From Acanthococcus lagerstroemiae (Eukaryota; Arthropoda; Insecta; Hemiptera; Eriococcidae), in NCBI GenBank assembly GCA_031841125.1, contig CM063110.1, positions 58,875,946 to 58,939,945 on the forward strand: 64,000 nt of DNA, written 5' to 3'. Below, in pieces: positions 1-10,589 of this stretch (the first letter of the stretch is position 1; each line of letters begins with the position of its first letter). The translations under genes were made by a program, and so were the position numbers. Under the pieces are notes generated by a model. That model was not told where the DNA came from. It worked only from the letters and a program-made list of their open reading frames with translations, and made no database searches.

Positions 1-583
1 TGTAACTCAAAAAGAAATGAATGCTTAAGCTGGATAATAACGATAAATAAGAACATACGTTCTACGTGAAAGAAAAACAAGAATTTTGGAATTCAAAATA
101 CTATGACTTCTCCAAAAATGCGTTTTGGTGTTTGTAGGAATTGGGCAAAATATTGTTATTCTAACTTTTAGGTAGATATACCTAATTCAAATAGAGAAAT
201 ACGATGAGAAGCGACAATGGATGTAAACTCGTCAAAAGTGAGAACAATCTCATAAGATTTGAATTTAATCGAGTGGATTTATGAAACGTTGACTCAGACT
301 ATAAATTTAAGACTGACAGTCAGGATTGGATTCAAATCATAAATCATTTAGCCTACCTATTGTTCGTATTTTCATAAACCTATTAAGATCATACATTTTT
401 ACGAATACAAAATGTCATTGAATACCTCACCTAAATTCGATTTTGAGATCGCATTTTCATAAATAGCAAAAGGCACAAAATACTTTTTCACTGATCACTT
501 AAGATATGATTTGAATTAATAAAGATCATTAGTCTACATTTAGTCGGCCAATTGATTTGAATTGTATCCAATTTCGAACTCAC
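1..583. other. AT-rich sequence, no gene recognised
   Basis: I see no long reading frame, repeat or RNA gene here. It may be intron or downstream sequence of the weak minus-strand coding candidate that follows. Confidence 0.4.
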
Positions 584-749
584 ACCATTGTATTCCTCTA
601 TTTTCTTTCTAGTTGCAAAACAGACTGTCCATAAGCTGACAGCAGATCTAACTTTTTCAGAAATTGATTTTCCTTCCGTTCTTTCGGTGCGTGCGAAAGT
701 CTTATTGAAGCAATGGCAGCAAATCAATAGGTAATTTCGAATACATCTT
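584..749 (-). CDS. Candidate internal exon of an unknown gene
   Basis: On the minus strand a 55-codon open stretch lies between a usable acceptor (tgtccag, at 750-756) and a donor (GGT then gtgagt, at 583 and below). The peptide is Cys-containing and basic, with the stretch NKTFARTERTEGKSISEKV and an end KKIEEYNG. I recognise no family. The exon begins with one spare base and ends in phase 0. It does not join in frame to the next upstream open stretch with the splice sites I can see, so an exon may be missing or one of the two is not real. It could be chance open sequence. Confidence 0.28.
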
Positions 750-787
750 CTGGACAACGAAGCTCCGGTACTACAGTTTTACCATTA

Positions 788-1183
788 CTAAACAATGGTA
801 CAAATTCTCACTTTCGGAGCATTTCCGATCACTAATTGTGTTCCATATTGTTGAAGGTCTTCAAAAATGGAAGATCTGAAAACAGGTAAGCGCACAGGAT
901 AAAACATGCACGGGTGCTCCGACGAATATATACTAACTACCTTCATACACTCGTAAATATGTCGGATATGCAATAGGTACAACTGTTGAGAAGGTTCAAC
1001 GTGTTCACATTTGTGCTGGAACTCGAGTTCCAACTTGTTTATTAATTTCATTTTAACAAACAGAGAGAGTGGAACTAAAATACCTATTCTGAGAACTACG
1101 ACGTGATTTCCTACGAATGAATTCCCTGGTAGTCGGATGTGGTGACTCGTGTTACAGTTCTCCTGGCAGCAAAAAAGAAGCAC
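788..1183 (-). CDS. Candidate coding ORF, unknown (131 codons)
   Basis: This is the longest minus-strand frame at the left end. An internal Met at 1051 gives MKLINKLELEFQHKCEHVEP, followed by a Leu/His/Tyr-rich stretch and ending near QYGTQLVIGNAPK, where a donor-like gtgaga follows. A possible 65-nt intron (gtagtt at 940 down to cag at 876) would break the frame, so I prefer reading through. The part around 790-870 looks most like coding sequence. No domain is recognised. It may belong with the exon candidate at 584-749. Confidence 0.25.
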   Translation of the reverse strand: MLLFCCQENCNTSHHIRLPGNSFVGNHVVVLRIGILVPLSLFVKMKLINKLELEFQHKCEHVEPSQQLYLLHIRHIYECMKVVSIYSSEHPCMFYPVRLPVFRSSIFEDLQQYGTQLVIGNAPKVRICTIV

Positions 1184-1420
1184 ATCTGGAACAAATACGA
1201 ACGCATAAATTTTTATTAGTAGGTATATGTACGCATTAAAGGCTCGACACCCGGCGTTTTCATTAATGAATAATATTATTCGTAACTAAGCATGCCATTT
1301 GGATCATCTCGCGGACATGCCAACGAACCAATGTTATTTTTCGAATTCTGATTCAAAATTGCAAGTCAAAAACAGAGGTTTACATTTGAAATACCTACAC
1401 AGAGATACTATCTGATCTTC
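1184..1420. other. No gene recognised
   Basis: AT-rich sequence without recognisable coding, repeat or RNA signal. Confidence 0.4.
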
Positions 1421-1423
1421 TGT

Positions 1424-1590
1424 GTGGTGGGACCTATGGCGATGCACGCATGCCGAAGTGGCCCCTACGTCACCGCACCCCCGGCCCCGGAAACTATCCT
1501 TCCGAGTATCGCATCAGTGGCCGGAGGGACGCCTTGGGGCCGGTCCCGAGCCTCCATTTCTCCATGACTGTCTGAGCTTAGAACAAAGGA
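1424..1590 (-). repeat. GC-rich dispersed repeat (family A), copy 1
   Basis: A GC-rich island in AT-rich DNA. Its reverse complement matches 51770-51945 and a fragment at 18294-18395. The shared core contains ggggccggg, gcggtg, ggggcca, ggcatg and atcgccata in that order. The open frame starting at 1422 on the plus strand comes from this repeat and is not a host gene. Three copies of one piece in 64 kb mean it is an abundant mobile sequence of unknown class. Confidence 0.7.
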
Positions 1591-1689
1591 TTACGGTGCT
1601 TTTTACAGACCAAATTAAAATCGTGAAAAATGCAACTCTAAGCGTAGACTTGAAACTTAGCCCTTCAAATCCACAAAAAGTCACCCCCC

Positions 1690-1718
1690 CAAAAACAACA
1701 ACAACAACAACAACAATT
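1690..1718. repeat. (AAC)n microsatellite
   Basis: A short run of aac units following a C-rich and A-rich stretch, just downstream of the family A repeat. Confidence 0.8.
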
Positions 1719-1865
1719 AAACATACATGCGAAAGAAATGCTGGCTTTATTTTGATATTTATCAGGCACCCACGAGCCCCCGCCCAAACTACAGGTCAGC
1801 TGTTAACGCTTATGATCTTTTTTATTCAATCATCCAAGAAATCAAGACATCTGATGATCTACTGA

Positions 1866-3387
1866 GCCCGAAATAAATTAAAAATACCCGCAAGCTGTGA
1901 TTTTAACTTAGATCTTGTAGCACTATCGATTACCTATTGAAGTTGGACGTTTGCTAACCAATATTTCAGTAGTCAACTCGACATGTTGTTCTGCACACTG
2001 GTTGATCGCCATTTATTTTCATTTCACTTGTTTAGAAATCTTGATTGGACCCGGGCGTTGAGAACCCATCGCTGAAATCGGCACAGTGAAATAAATTACT
2101 ACAGTGTCTTATTTGATTATTTTCATAACTGCATAGACCCACGCCCGGGATCTCATTAGATATCGTATCAAGTACCTACATGTCGAATATATTTTATAAC
2201 GCTTGATGATGAACAATATACTTAGGTAGGTATGATGAATCCATCATTTTGATTGCAGAAAGTCGATTCACAAATCTATTATGTCTATATAGGCACAAAT
2301 AGGAAGGACTTGGAGAGGTTTAGCTCTCCAAATGCACTCCCTCCCCCTCAAGGAATTTGACAAGAGAAAAAATTATCTGTATTATTAGCTCGAGGGCATA
2401 CGTAAGTTTCACATGAATGTTAGCCAGGTGTCACGGTGAGCAGTAACACTATAATTTTAACAAGCAGTTATGTTCGTGAATCGTTGGTGTGTTTTAGCAC
2501 AGAAAGGTGACGACGCAGCCTAACAATAATTTCAAAAGCCGAAGGCTTGTTCCTGAATCGCTGGTGTGGTTTTGCACGCATGTGACGACATAATCCGAGA
2601 ACCAATGGAATGCGTTTATTTGAACCACATGTTGGTTTCCTTGAATAAAAAGCATTTCCACAATGGTTTCACAGATCATATCACGCAGAAACTAGGTTCA
2701 TAATTCATGGAATACCAACTTGAATTCTTACACGACGGAGTCAAATCATTAAGAAGCTTACACGTTACACACAAACCTTAGTAATATTCCAGCTGATGAA
2801 TACTTTTCTTTTCGTTCGTTGAACAGAGAATTCTGATGAGCAAACGGTGTTATTTAAATACCTAGCTTATCTGTTGATATTTCACAAAGTTGATGCCATT
2901 CATAGTCGAATTTTATTATTTTCTGTTCTGCTCTTTTGCTGCTGCCTTAGATGCATTAATTTCGGATCCTTGGAAATAGAAATCTGAAACATAGGAAATT
3001 ATGAATTTCACAGTTGATTTGCAACGTTGAGGTTGAATATTTGCACAATAAGGTACCTTGTTATCAGTTCTTCACCAGATGAAACAGCTTTGGATGTTGA
3101 TCATTCCGCACCTGGGGGACAGTATACTCATATTTTACGAATAGTTAGTAATAATCAGAGCCGCTTAGCTGAATTACAGGGTAATGAAAGCACTACAACA
3201 GAAACAATGGAGACTGAAATGTATTAACATAAATATTATTACAGATGTTCTGAAATATCCAAATTTTTACATCCTATATTTAATTCTGACCCCGCCTTTA
3301 GGACCGGCCACAGATAACGTAATTAATTTAGATGATAATAATGAAATGATAATGATAGGATAATGATAACGAAAACAAAAAAAAAAT
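1866..3387. other. No gene recognised; one short local duplication
   Basis: AT-rich. The only structure I can support is a diverged direct duplication, about 2470-2510 against 2548-2588, sharing the words tgaatcg, tggtgtg and gcac. Short frames here (for example 2494-2679 minus and 3027-3227 plus) have no supporting features. Confidence 0.4.
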
Positions 3388-4436
3388 AAATGAGAGAATT
3401 GGGATATAAACCTGCACTAGAGTGCGCTGCAAAATTGCCTGTGCCGGTGAAGTGAAAATAAATGATATTCTCCTATTCCCTCACCATACATGTATCACCA
3501 ATTTTTATTTTATTTTAAATAAATAAATAGTAAATGGAAACAGCTGGGGCACCTCATGTGTTCCTTCAAATAGAAAAACTGCTATCTTCAGGAGGGTAAA
3601 AAACGAGTAGAAATTATTCTACCAGTAGAAATGAATTATTATATCCAAAATTTTGGATAATGATACAGTTAAATTTAGGACAAATTTTCTTTGAAAGTCG
3701 ATTTCTAAGCAACTTAATGATACTTATAGCTGAAGTTGGCTATACGCTTACAGTAAAATCTCATACCTGAACACTCAAATAATTACAGGGCTGCTACACT
3801 TGAAACTTTAAGTTCTATCCCTATAGGGCTTTTCCAGTACTTCAAATTGCATACTTATTCGCCTTCCTGTTATCAAGTTGGTAGTATATGATAAACAGAT
3901 TGTATGATGTGTATTTGAATTGAAGAAAGCTTAAAGGTTTATCAGTTAAAACGCCATGTCATATAGTTTTATTTGCTCTTGAACATCAAAATCACATCCT
4001 CGCAATGTTCTCAAAAAAAACAATTTTATCGTTTGAGTTTGTTACCATAAGGAACCAACGGACATTGTAAACAAAATGAGTTAATTAGTATCCTTTAATC
4101 CTGGAAAGACGTTAAAAAAGTAGAATCAAATGTGTACCTCACCTTGAAAAAGGTTATCAGTAAACACTAAGTCATATGGACGCTTTTCAGCAAAAGGGAA
4201 CCAACTAGCAAAATCCGCTTTTTAAGAACACATAACTCGAGGTTCAAGGAGCCCCATAAAAACTATATGACATAGCGTTTCCTGATAAACTTATTTCAAC
4301 ATGAGTACACATTTTTGAATTGGGGCCCAATTTTGAAAAATTCTACTTTTTACGCGATTACGCCCTTTCCAAACGATACTAATAACTCATTTTGTATACA
4401 AATGTTGGTTGGTTCCCCTTTGCTGAATAGCGTCCA
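3388..4436 (+). repeat. Family B repeat, first copy (about 1.05 kb)
   Basis: Starts with aataaatgagagaattggg and contains recognisable segments reused downstream: the gcaaaat-gcctgtgc-ggtgaagtg block at 3430, the gagggtaaaaaacgagtag block near 3590, and the attgcatacttattcgcct block near 3848. The second half (3880-4436) matches 7680-7930. Every part recurs at 4437, 5822 and 7216, and in reverse at 10.2-12.1 kb. No coding function is recognised. Confidence 0.75.
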
Positions 4437-5821
4437 AATTCCAAATAAATGAGAAAATTGTGATATAAACCTCCACTAAAGTGCACTGCAAAATCGCCGG
4501 TGCGGGTGAAAATAGATGAATGATCATGGATTCTTTCAAATAGAAAAACTGCTGTCTTTAGGAGGGTAAAAAACTAGTAGAAATTATTCTACCAGTAGAA
4601 CTGATTATAATTCAAATTTTTAGTAATAATACAGTTAAATTTAGGACAAATTTTCTTTGAAAGTTGATTTCTAAGCAACTTAATGATACTTATAGCTGAA
4701 GTTTGCTATACGCTTACAGTAAATTATACCTGATCACTCAAATATATACAGGGCTGCTAACACTTGAAACTTTAAGTTCACATCCCAATAGGGCTTTTCC
4801 AGTACTTCAAATTGCATACTTATTCGCCTGTCCTGTTATCAAGTTGGTAGTGTATGATAACAGAATTTGATGTGCGAAATGGGCCTGGATGCAATGGATA
4901 AGTTGAAAATGCCAGAGATCAGCATTTTTAAAAGGAAGTTTGAATTCTTTCAGTAATGCAAATGTTGCCGAATTGCCTTGCCGAAAGTGTAAGCCGGAAA
5001 TTGAACTGTTATTAAATGAAAAAATGAATTAGATAATCATACAATAAGATCATGAGGAATGATTGAAAAACGAAAATTTCAAATTATACAGGGAACACAA
5101 AAGATGGACGAGATATTATCAAGGTGATTAAAGGGAGGTGGACTTACTCGGGACTCACTCGGATAGGCAACCCGCAAAAATTCTTTCCCTCTCACCCATA
5201 CCAAAATTCACTTCATAAGAATAAGAAAGTAATGGGGAAAATTGAATTTTTGTTGTAGAGAGCGTCTTTTTTAAAAAAACGGTAGCTAATTGAATGTTGT
5301 TTGTGGTAAAAATGATAGAAAAATATGTTGAGGGCATCAGTTATGACCAAAGATGGAAAAAAGCGTATTCCTGTATATATATATATTATACATAATTATA
5401 AGTCCAAGGCAGTCCTACTCCAGCGACATCACCAATGTTGCTGCGCCTACCGCAGGGAGCCCACACCTACCTTTATTCACCCTGACCTATTATAAGGCAG
5501 GACATGAAAGACAAAACACTCCAAACTCGCTGGTAGGACCATAATGTTACAAAAGTACCATTATGTCCTTATCACACATACCAACTTGATAACAGGACAG
5601 GCGGACAAGTATGCAATATGGAGTACTGGAAAAGCTCTATAAAGTTTGGTCCAGTGAAACATAATTTTTTCACAGCGCTGCTAATGTGTTCTTGAACTCG
5701 TCCTTCCCCTCCAACTTCACAATGCCCATTATCAACTTGTGTTGTGGCTTGCAAATTGGATGCTGTTCAACAAAAGGGAACCACCTAACGTGTACATAGC
5801 AGGGAAGCAATTCACAAGGCG
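4437..5821 (+). repeat. Family B tandem unit 1 (about 1.4 kb)
   Basis: The first of two nearly identical direct units; the word cagaatttgatgtgcgaaat occurs at 4861 and again at 6266. It carries a plus-strand frame (5353-5544) and a minus-strand 60-codon frame (5572-5754), both preserved in the second unit. The shift between units is about 1.40 kb throughout, so this is one recent segmental tandem duplication. Confidence 0.85.
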
Positions 5822-7215
5822 CTGCAAAATCGCCTGTGCGGGTGAAGTGAAAATAAATGATATTCTCCTATTCCCTCTCCATATATGTACCGCCAATTTT
5901 TTTTATTTTAAATAATATAATCAGTAAATAGAAACAGCTGGGGGCACCTCAGTGTCCTAAATAGCAAAACTGCTATCTTCAGGAGGGTAAAAAAACGAGT
6001 AGAAATTATTTACAGTGAACTGATTATAATCAATTTTTGTATTACAGTTAAATTTAGGACAAATTTTTTTAAAGTTGATTTCTAAGCAAATTAATGATAC
6101 TTATAGCTGAAGTTTGCTACACCTTACATAAATCACCTATCACCAATAGGTTATAAGGGCTGCTAACACTTGAAATTTTAAGTTTACATCCCAATAGGCT
6201 ATTCCAGTACTTCAAATTGCATACTTATTCGCCTGTCCTGTTATCAAGTTAGTAGTGTATGATAACAGAATTTGATGTGCGAAATGGGCCTGGATGCAAT
6301 GGATAAGTTGAAAATGCCAGAGATCAGCATTTTTAAAAGGAAGTTTGAATTCTTTCAGTAATGCAAATGTTGCCGAATTGCCTTGCCGAAAGTGTAAGCC
6401 GGAAATTGAACTGTTATTAAATGAAAAAATGAATTAGATAATCATACAATAAGATCATGAGGAATGATTGAAAAACGAAAATTTCAAATTATACAGGGAA
6501 CACAAAAGATGGACGAGATATTATCAAGGTGATTAAAGGGAGGTGGACTTACTCGGGACTCACTCGGATAGGCAACCCGCAAAAATTCATTCCTTCTCAC
6601 CCATACCAAAATTCACTTCATAAGAATAAGAAAGTAATGGGGAAAATTTGTTGTAGAGAGCGTCTTTTTAAAAAAAAACTGTAGCTAATTGAATGTTGTT
6701 TGTGGTAAAAATGATAGAAAAATATGTTGAGGGCATCAGTTATGAGCAAAGATGGAAAAAAGCGTATTCCTGTATATATATATTATACATAATTATAAGT
6801 CCAAGGCAGTCCTACTCCAGCGACATCACCAATGTTGCTGCGCCTACAGGAGGGAGCCCACACCTCCCTTTATTCACCCTGACCTATTATAAGGCAGGAC
6901 ATGAAAGACAAAACACTCCAAACTCGCTGGTAGAACCATAATGTTACAAAATTACCATTATGTCCTTATCACACATAACAACTTGATAACAGGACAGGCG
7001 AATAAGTATGCAATATGGAGTACTGGAAAAGCTCTATAAAGTTTGGTCCAGTGAAACATAATTTTTTCACAGGGCTGCTAATGTGTTCTTGAACTCGTCC
7101 TTCCCCTCCAACTTCACAATGCCCATTATTAACTTGTGTTGTGGCTTGCAAATTGGATGCTGTTCAACAAAAGGGAACCACCTAACGTGTACATAGCAGT
7201 GATGCAATTCACAAG
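5822..7215 (+). repeat. Family B tandem unit 2 (about 1.4 kb)
   Basis: Direct copy of the preceding unit with scattered substitutions and small indels; the left third (5880-6240) is more decayed than the rest. It keeps the plus frame (6693-6941, longer here because of an upstream Met) and the minus 60-codon frame (6969-7151). Confidence 0.85.
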
Positions 7216-8200
7216 GCGCTGCAAAATCGCCTGTGCGGGTGAAGTGAAAATAAATGATATTCTCCTATTCCCTCTCCATATATGTACCGCCAATTTTTTT
7301 TATTTTAAATAAATAAATAGTAAATGGAAACAGCTGGGGCACCTCATGTGTTCCTTCAAATAGAAAAACTGCTATCTTCAGGAGGGTAAAAAAACGAGTA
7401 GAAATTATTCTACCAGTAGAACTGATTATAATCCAAATTTTTAGTAATAATACAGTTAAATTTAGGACAAATTTTCTTTGAAAGTTGATTTCTAAGCAAC
7501 TTAATGATACTTATAGCTGAAGTTTGCTACACGCTTACAGTAAATCATACCTGATCACTCAAATAGGTATATACAGGGCTGCTAACACTTGAAATTTTAA
7601 GTTTACATCCCAATAGGCTATTCCAGTACTTCAAATTGCATACTTATTCGCCTGTCCTGTTATCAAGTTAGTAGTATATGATAACAGAATTTGATGATGT
7701 GTATTTGAATTGAAGAAAAGCTTAAAGGTTTATCAGTAAAAACGCCATGTCATATAGTTTCTATATGGCTCTTGAACATCAAATCACATCCTCGCATGTT
7801 CTCAAAAAACAGATTTTATCGCTTGAGTTCGTTACCCATAGAGGAACCAACGGACATTTGTAAACAAAATGAGTTATTAGTATCCTTGGAAAGAGAGCGT
7901 AAAAAGTAGAATTCAAAAATGTGTAGTGTACTCACCTAAACTCGCTGGTAGGACCATCATGTTACAAAATTACCATTATGTCCTAATCACACATACCAAC
8001 TTGATAACAGGACAGGCCAATAAGTATGCAATATGGAGTACTGGAAAAGCTCTATAAAGTTTGGTCCAGTGAAACATAATTTTTTCACAGCGCTGCTAAT
8101 GTGTTCTTGACCTCGTCCTTCTCCTCCAACTTCACAATGCCCATTATCAACTTGTGTTGTGGCTTGCAAATTGGATGCTGTTCAACAAAATGGAACCACC
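7216..8200 (+). repeat. Family B unit 3, partial, left arm of a large inverted repeat
   Basis: Begins with the same block as unit 2 and then joins the segment seen at 3880. It ends with a further copy of the minus-strand 60-codon frame (7987-8169). It is the forward arm of an inverted repeat whose other arm is 10590-12110. It also supplies the empty target site (ttatagctgaagtttgct, near 7510) for the MITE in the reverse arm. Confidence 0.8.
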
Positions 8201-8277
8201 TAACATTTGTAATTAAAATTAATTATTATTATCGTTGGAAAGAGTATAAAACGTAGAATTTTTCAAAATTGGACTCC

Positions 8278-8804
8278 TGAGAGATGGAAAGCAAGCTAAA
8301 ATCTGAAAGCAAAAGCCAAAAGCTGAAAGCAAAAGCCAAAAGCGAAGAGTTTTTACCTAAACAGCAAAAGCTGAAAGCTAAAAGCTAAAATGCACAAAAA
8401 TGAAATAATTGAAAGGAAAAGCAAAAGTTTTATTTTTTCCAGCTTTTCCAGTATTTATCTATTATTTATAACTTACAATTTCGAATTTTCATTTTTATTT
8501 TCATTATCTCATTGGTCAGTGCTGTTAAAGTGTTCACTGTTAAGCAGCGTTGTGAAAGGCTATTTCTAAAAAATATAATGTTGTACAAAATATTCAAAAT
8601 TTAGGGGAAAAGCCGGAAGTCAAAAGCGGAAAGCTGAAAGCCTATGATTTTTGCGTTGAAAAGCAAAAGCCAAAAAGGAAAGCTAAATGTAAATATGAGA
8701 AAATTTGAAAAGCAAAAGCTAGAAGTTTTATTTTTCAAGGTCAGAAGCTAAAGCGTAAAGCCGTAAGCAAAAGTTTTATCATATGGCTTTCCAGCTCTGC
8801 CTAA
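8278..8804. mobile_element. Degenerate hAT-type MITE with agcaaaagc words
   Basis: Starts near gagagatggaaagc and ends gctttccagctctg, an imperfect terminal inverted repeat of the type cagagatggaaagc. The interior is built of repeats of aaagc, ctgaaagc and caaaagcc. It is the same family as 11304-11784, in inverse order. I find no 8-bp duplication here, so the ends are probably altered. Confidence 0.65.
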
Positions 8805-8859
8805 AAGCTTCATGATGAAAACATGAAGCCAAAGTTGAGCTAATGAAATGGACACCGTT

Positions 8860-9360
8860 ACACATAAGGGAACCAACCAGCAAAATCTGTTTTCTCAAGT
8901 GTCTCATAACGTGAAAACGTTATCAATTTTGTTTATCGATGGCTACCAATACACCTGTCATATTATGTCCAAAATTTCCAATTGTTGGGTTTGACGGTTT
9001 CGGGTACAGTATTTTGCTACGTCTTTCAAGTAGATTGGTCTAAAATTGAAAGTCAATAAAATTCACCGAGTTCTTCCCTAAAATACAAATGTGTTATGTC
9101 CAAAGATGAATTTTCAGCACCAATACAAATGTGGTATGTCCATAATTTTCTATCAACAGGACAGAGTACAATTTTTTTATTAATAATATTAATATTATTA
9201 CTGCTGCGCTATCATCCAAAGATTACACAAACATTCTGGAATCTGGATATTAGGCCGGTTTGGAATGGAAGGCCTCAATAATTATTTAAACATCGAGGTA
9301 AACACGATAAACATTGTCTTTAATCAATGAAATTATTTGATGTGCGGAGAACAGGGATGA
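8860..9360. other. No gene recognised
   Basis: AT-rich spacer between the family B arms; a short frame at 9096-9281 is unsupported. Confidence 0.35.
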
Positions 9361-9500
9361 TAAGCCAATCAATAAAGCTTAAACTTATGGCTTTTGCTTA
9401 CGACCTTGAAAATATGGCTGCTGTTTATAGCTTATAGCTTATGAATTGATTGGCTTAAGCTTATGGCTTATAGCTTAAACTTATGGCTTATTTCTATTTC
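9361..9500. repeat. gcttatggcttatagctt word repeat
   Basis: Irregular repeats of cttatggctt and tatagctt with an inverted flavour (ccaatcaat near 9366, attgattgg near 9436). It opens with cagggatgataagcc, which resembles a hAT terminus, but I cannot find the matching other end. The palindromic element that follows may have interrupted it. Confidence 0.45.
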
Positions 9501-9510
9501 CAGCAATTGG

Positions 9511-9683
9511 TAGGGCTCTATAGTTTCACCTGGGTATACTAAGCCGCCATTTTGGTTCATACTGCGCCCGTCGATGCCGAATCCGACTATGCGGAGCGTA
9601 ACGCGTAGTCAATTCGGCATCGACGGGCGCAGTATGAACCAAAATGGTGGCTTAGTATACCCAGGTGAAACTATAGAGCCCTA
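9511..9683. mobile_element. Palindromic foldback MITE, 173 bp
   Basis: Two arms of about 80 bp, starting tagggctctatagtttcacc and ending in its reverse complement, pair almost perfectly; the centre around 9590-9600 is the loop. Both sides carry caattgg (9504-9510 and 9684-9690), a 7-bp target-site duplication. No coding capacity. The near-perfect arm identity points to recent insertion or gene conversion. Confidence 0.85.
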
Positions 9684-10208
9684 CAATTGGAAAACATTGT
9701 GCTATGAGTATAAAAGAGGGCCGGAGTTACAAACTTTATGACGAAAATTATCCAAAATCCATCGAATGTTAATGTGTTATTTGTGTTATGCCTGTATCAT
9801 TAAAATGCAAATGAGCTATGTCCACACCTTACATTTATTTTCATTCATTATCTCCATTCAAGTGTAGAAATTTATTTTGCGATGTAAAATTATTAATTTC
9901 AAACAGAATGTTTAATCATTTAAATAATTTGCCACAAGCGAATTATCATTGTAATTAAACGAAAAGCATTGTTGAAAACTTCATTTGCGATTATCTCAAA
10001 ACTAGCAAAAGTGGACATACGACAGGTGTATTGGTAGCCATCGTTATCCACTCTCGTGTAAAATGTACATTTTTGTGATAACACTGTTTCTGACTAATCG
10101 TTGGCCGCTATTTCGCATGGTGTTGTCGAAAAAATTCTAAAAAATTTTCCCAAACTGCTGTAAGTCCCCGAAGGTGAGTGTCTCGAAATGTGGAACGTTA
10201 TCATTTGA

Positions 10209-10356
10209 AAAAAGCTTATCAGTAAATGCTATGTCATATAGTTTCTACATAGCTCTTGAACTTCAAATCACATGTTCGCAAAAAACAGATTTTGCTGGTT
10301 GGTTCCCTTACACTTAACAGCGTCCATATGACATAGCATTTACTGATAAGCTTCTT
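10209..10356. repeat. Palindrome at the edge of the inverted family B copy
   Basis: About 25-bp arms, gcttatcagtaaatgctatg near 10213 and its reverse complement near 10332-10356. The same motif with changes is seen at 4150 and 4280. Confidence 0.65.
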
Positions 10357-10589
10357 CATGGTGAGTAGCCATTTTTGAATGGGGGGGGGGCTCAATTTTG
10401 AAAAATTAGCAAAATCCGCTTTTTGAGAGCATTTATGATTTGAAGTTCAACGTTCAAGAGCCATGTAAAAACTATGTGACATTGCGTTTCCTGATAAGTG
10501 ATACGCTTTCTTCAACGTGAGTACACATTTTTGAATCAGGGGCCCAATTTAGAAAAATTCTACATTTTACACTCTTTCCAACGATAATA

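Noticed and set aside
1422..1865. 147-codon plus-strand ORF as a gene
   Set aside because: Its GC-rich first third is the family A repeat present at 18.3 and 51.8 kb; the rest includes an AAC microsatellite. No domain.
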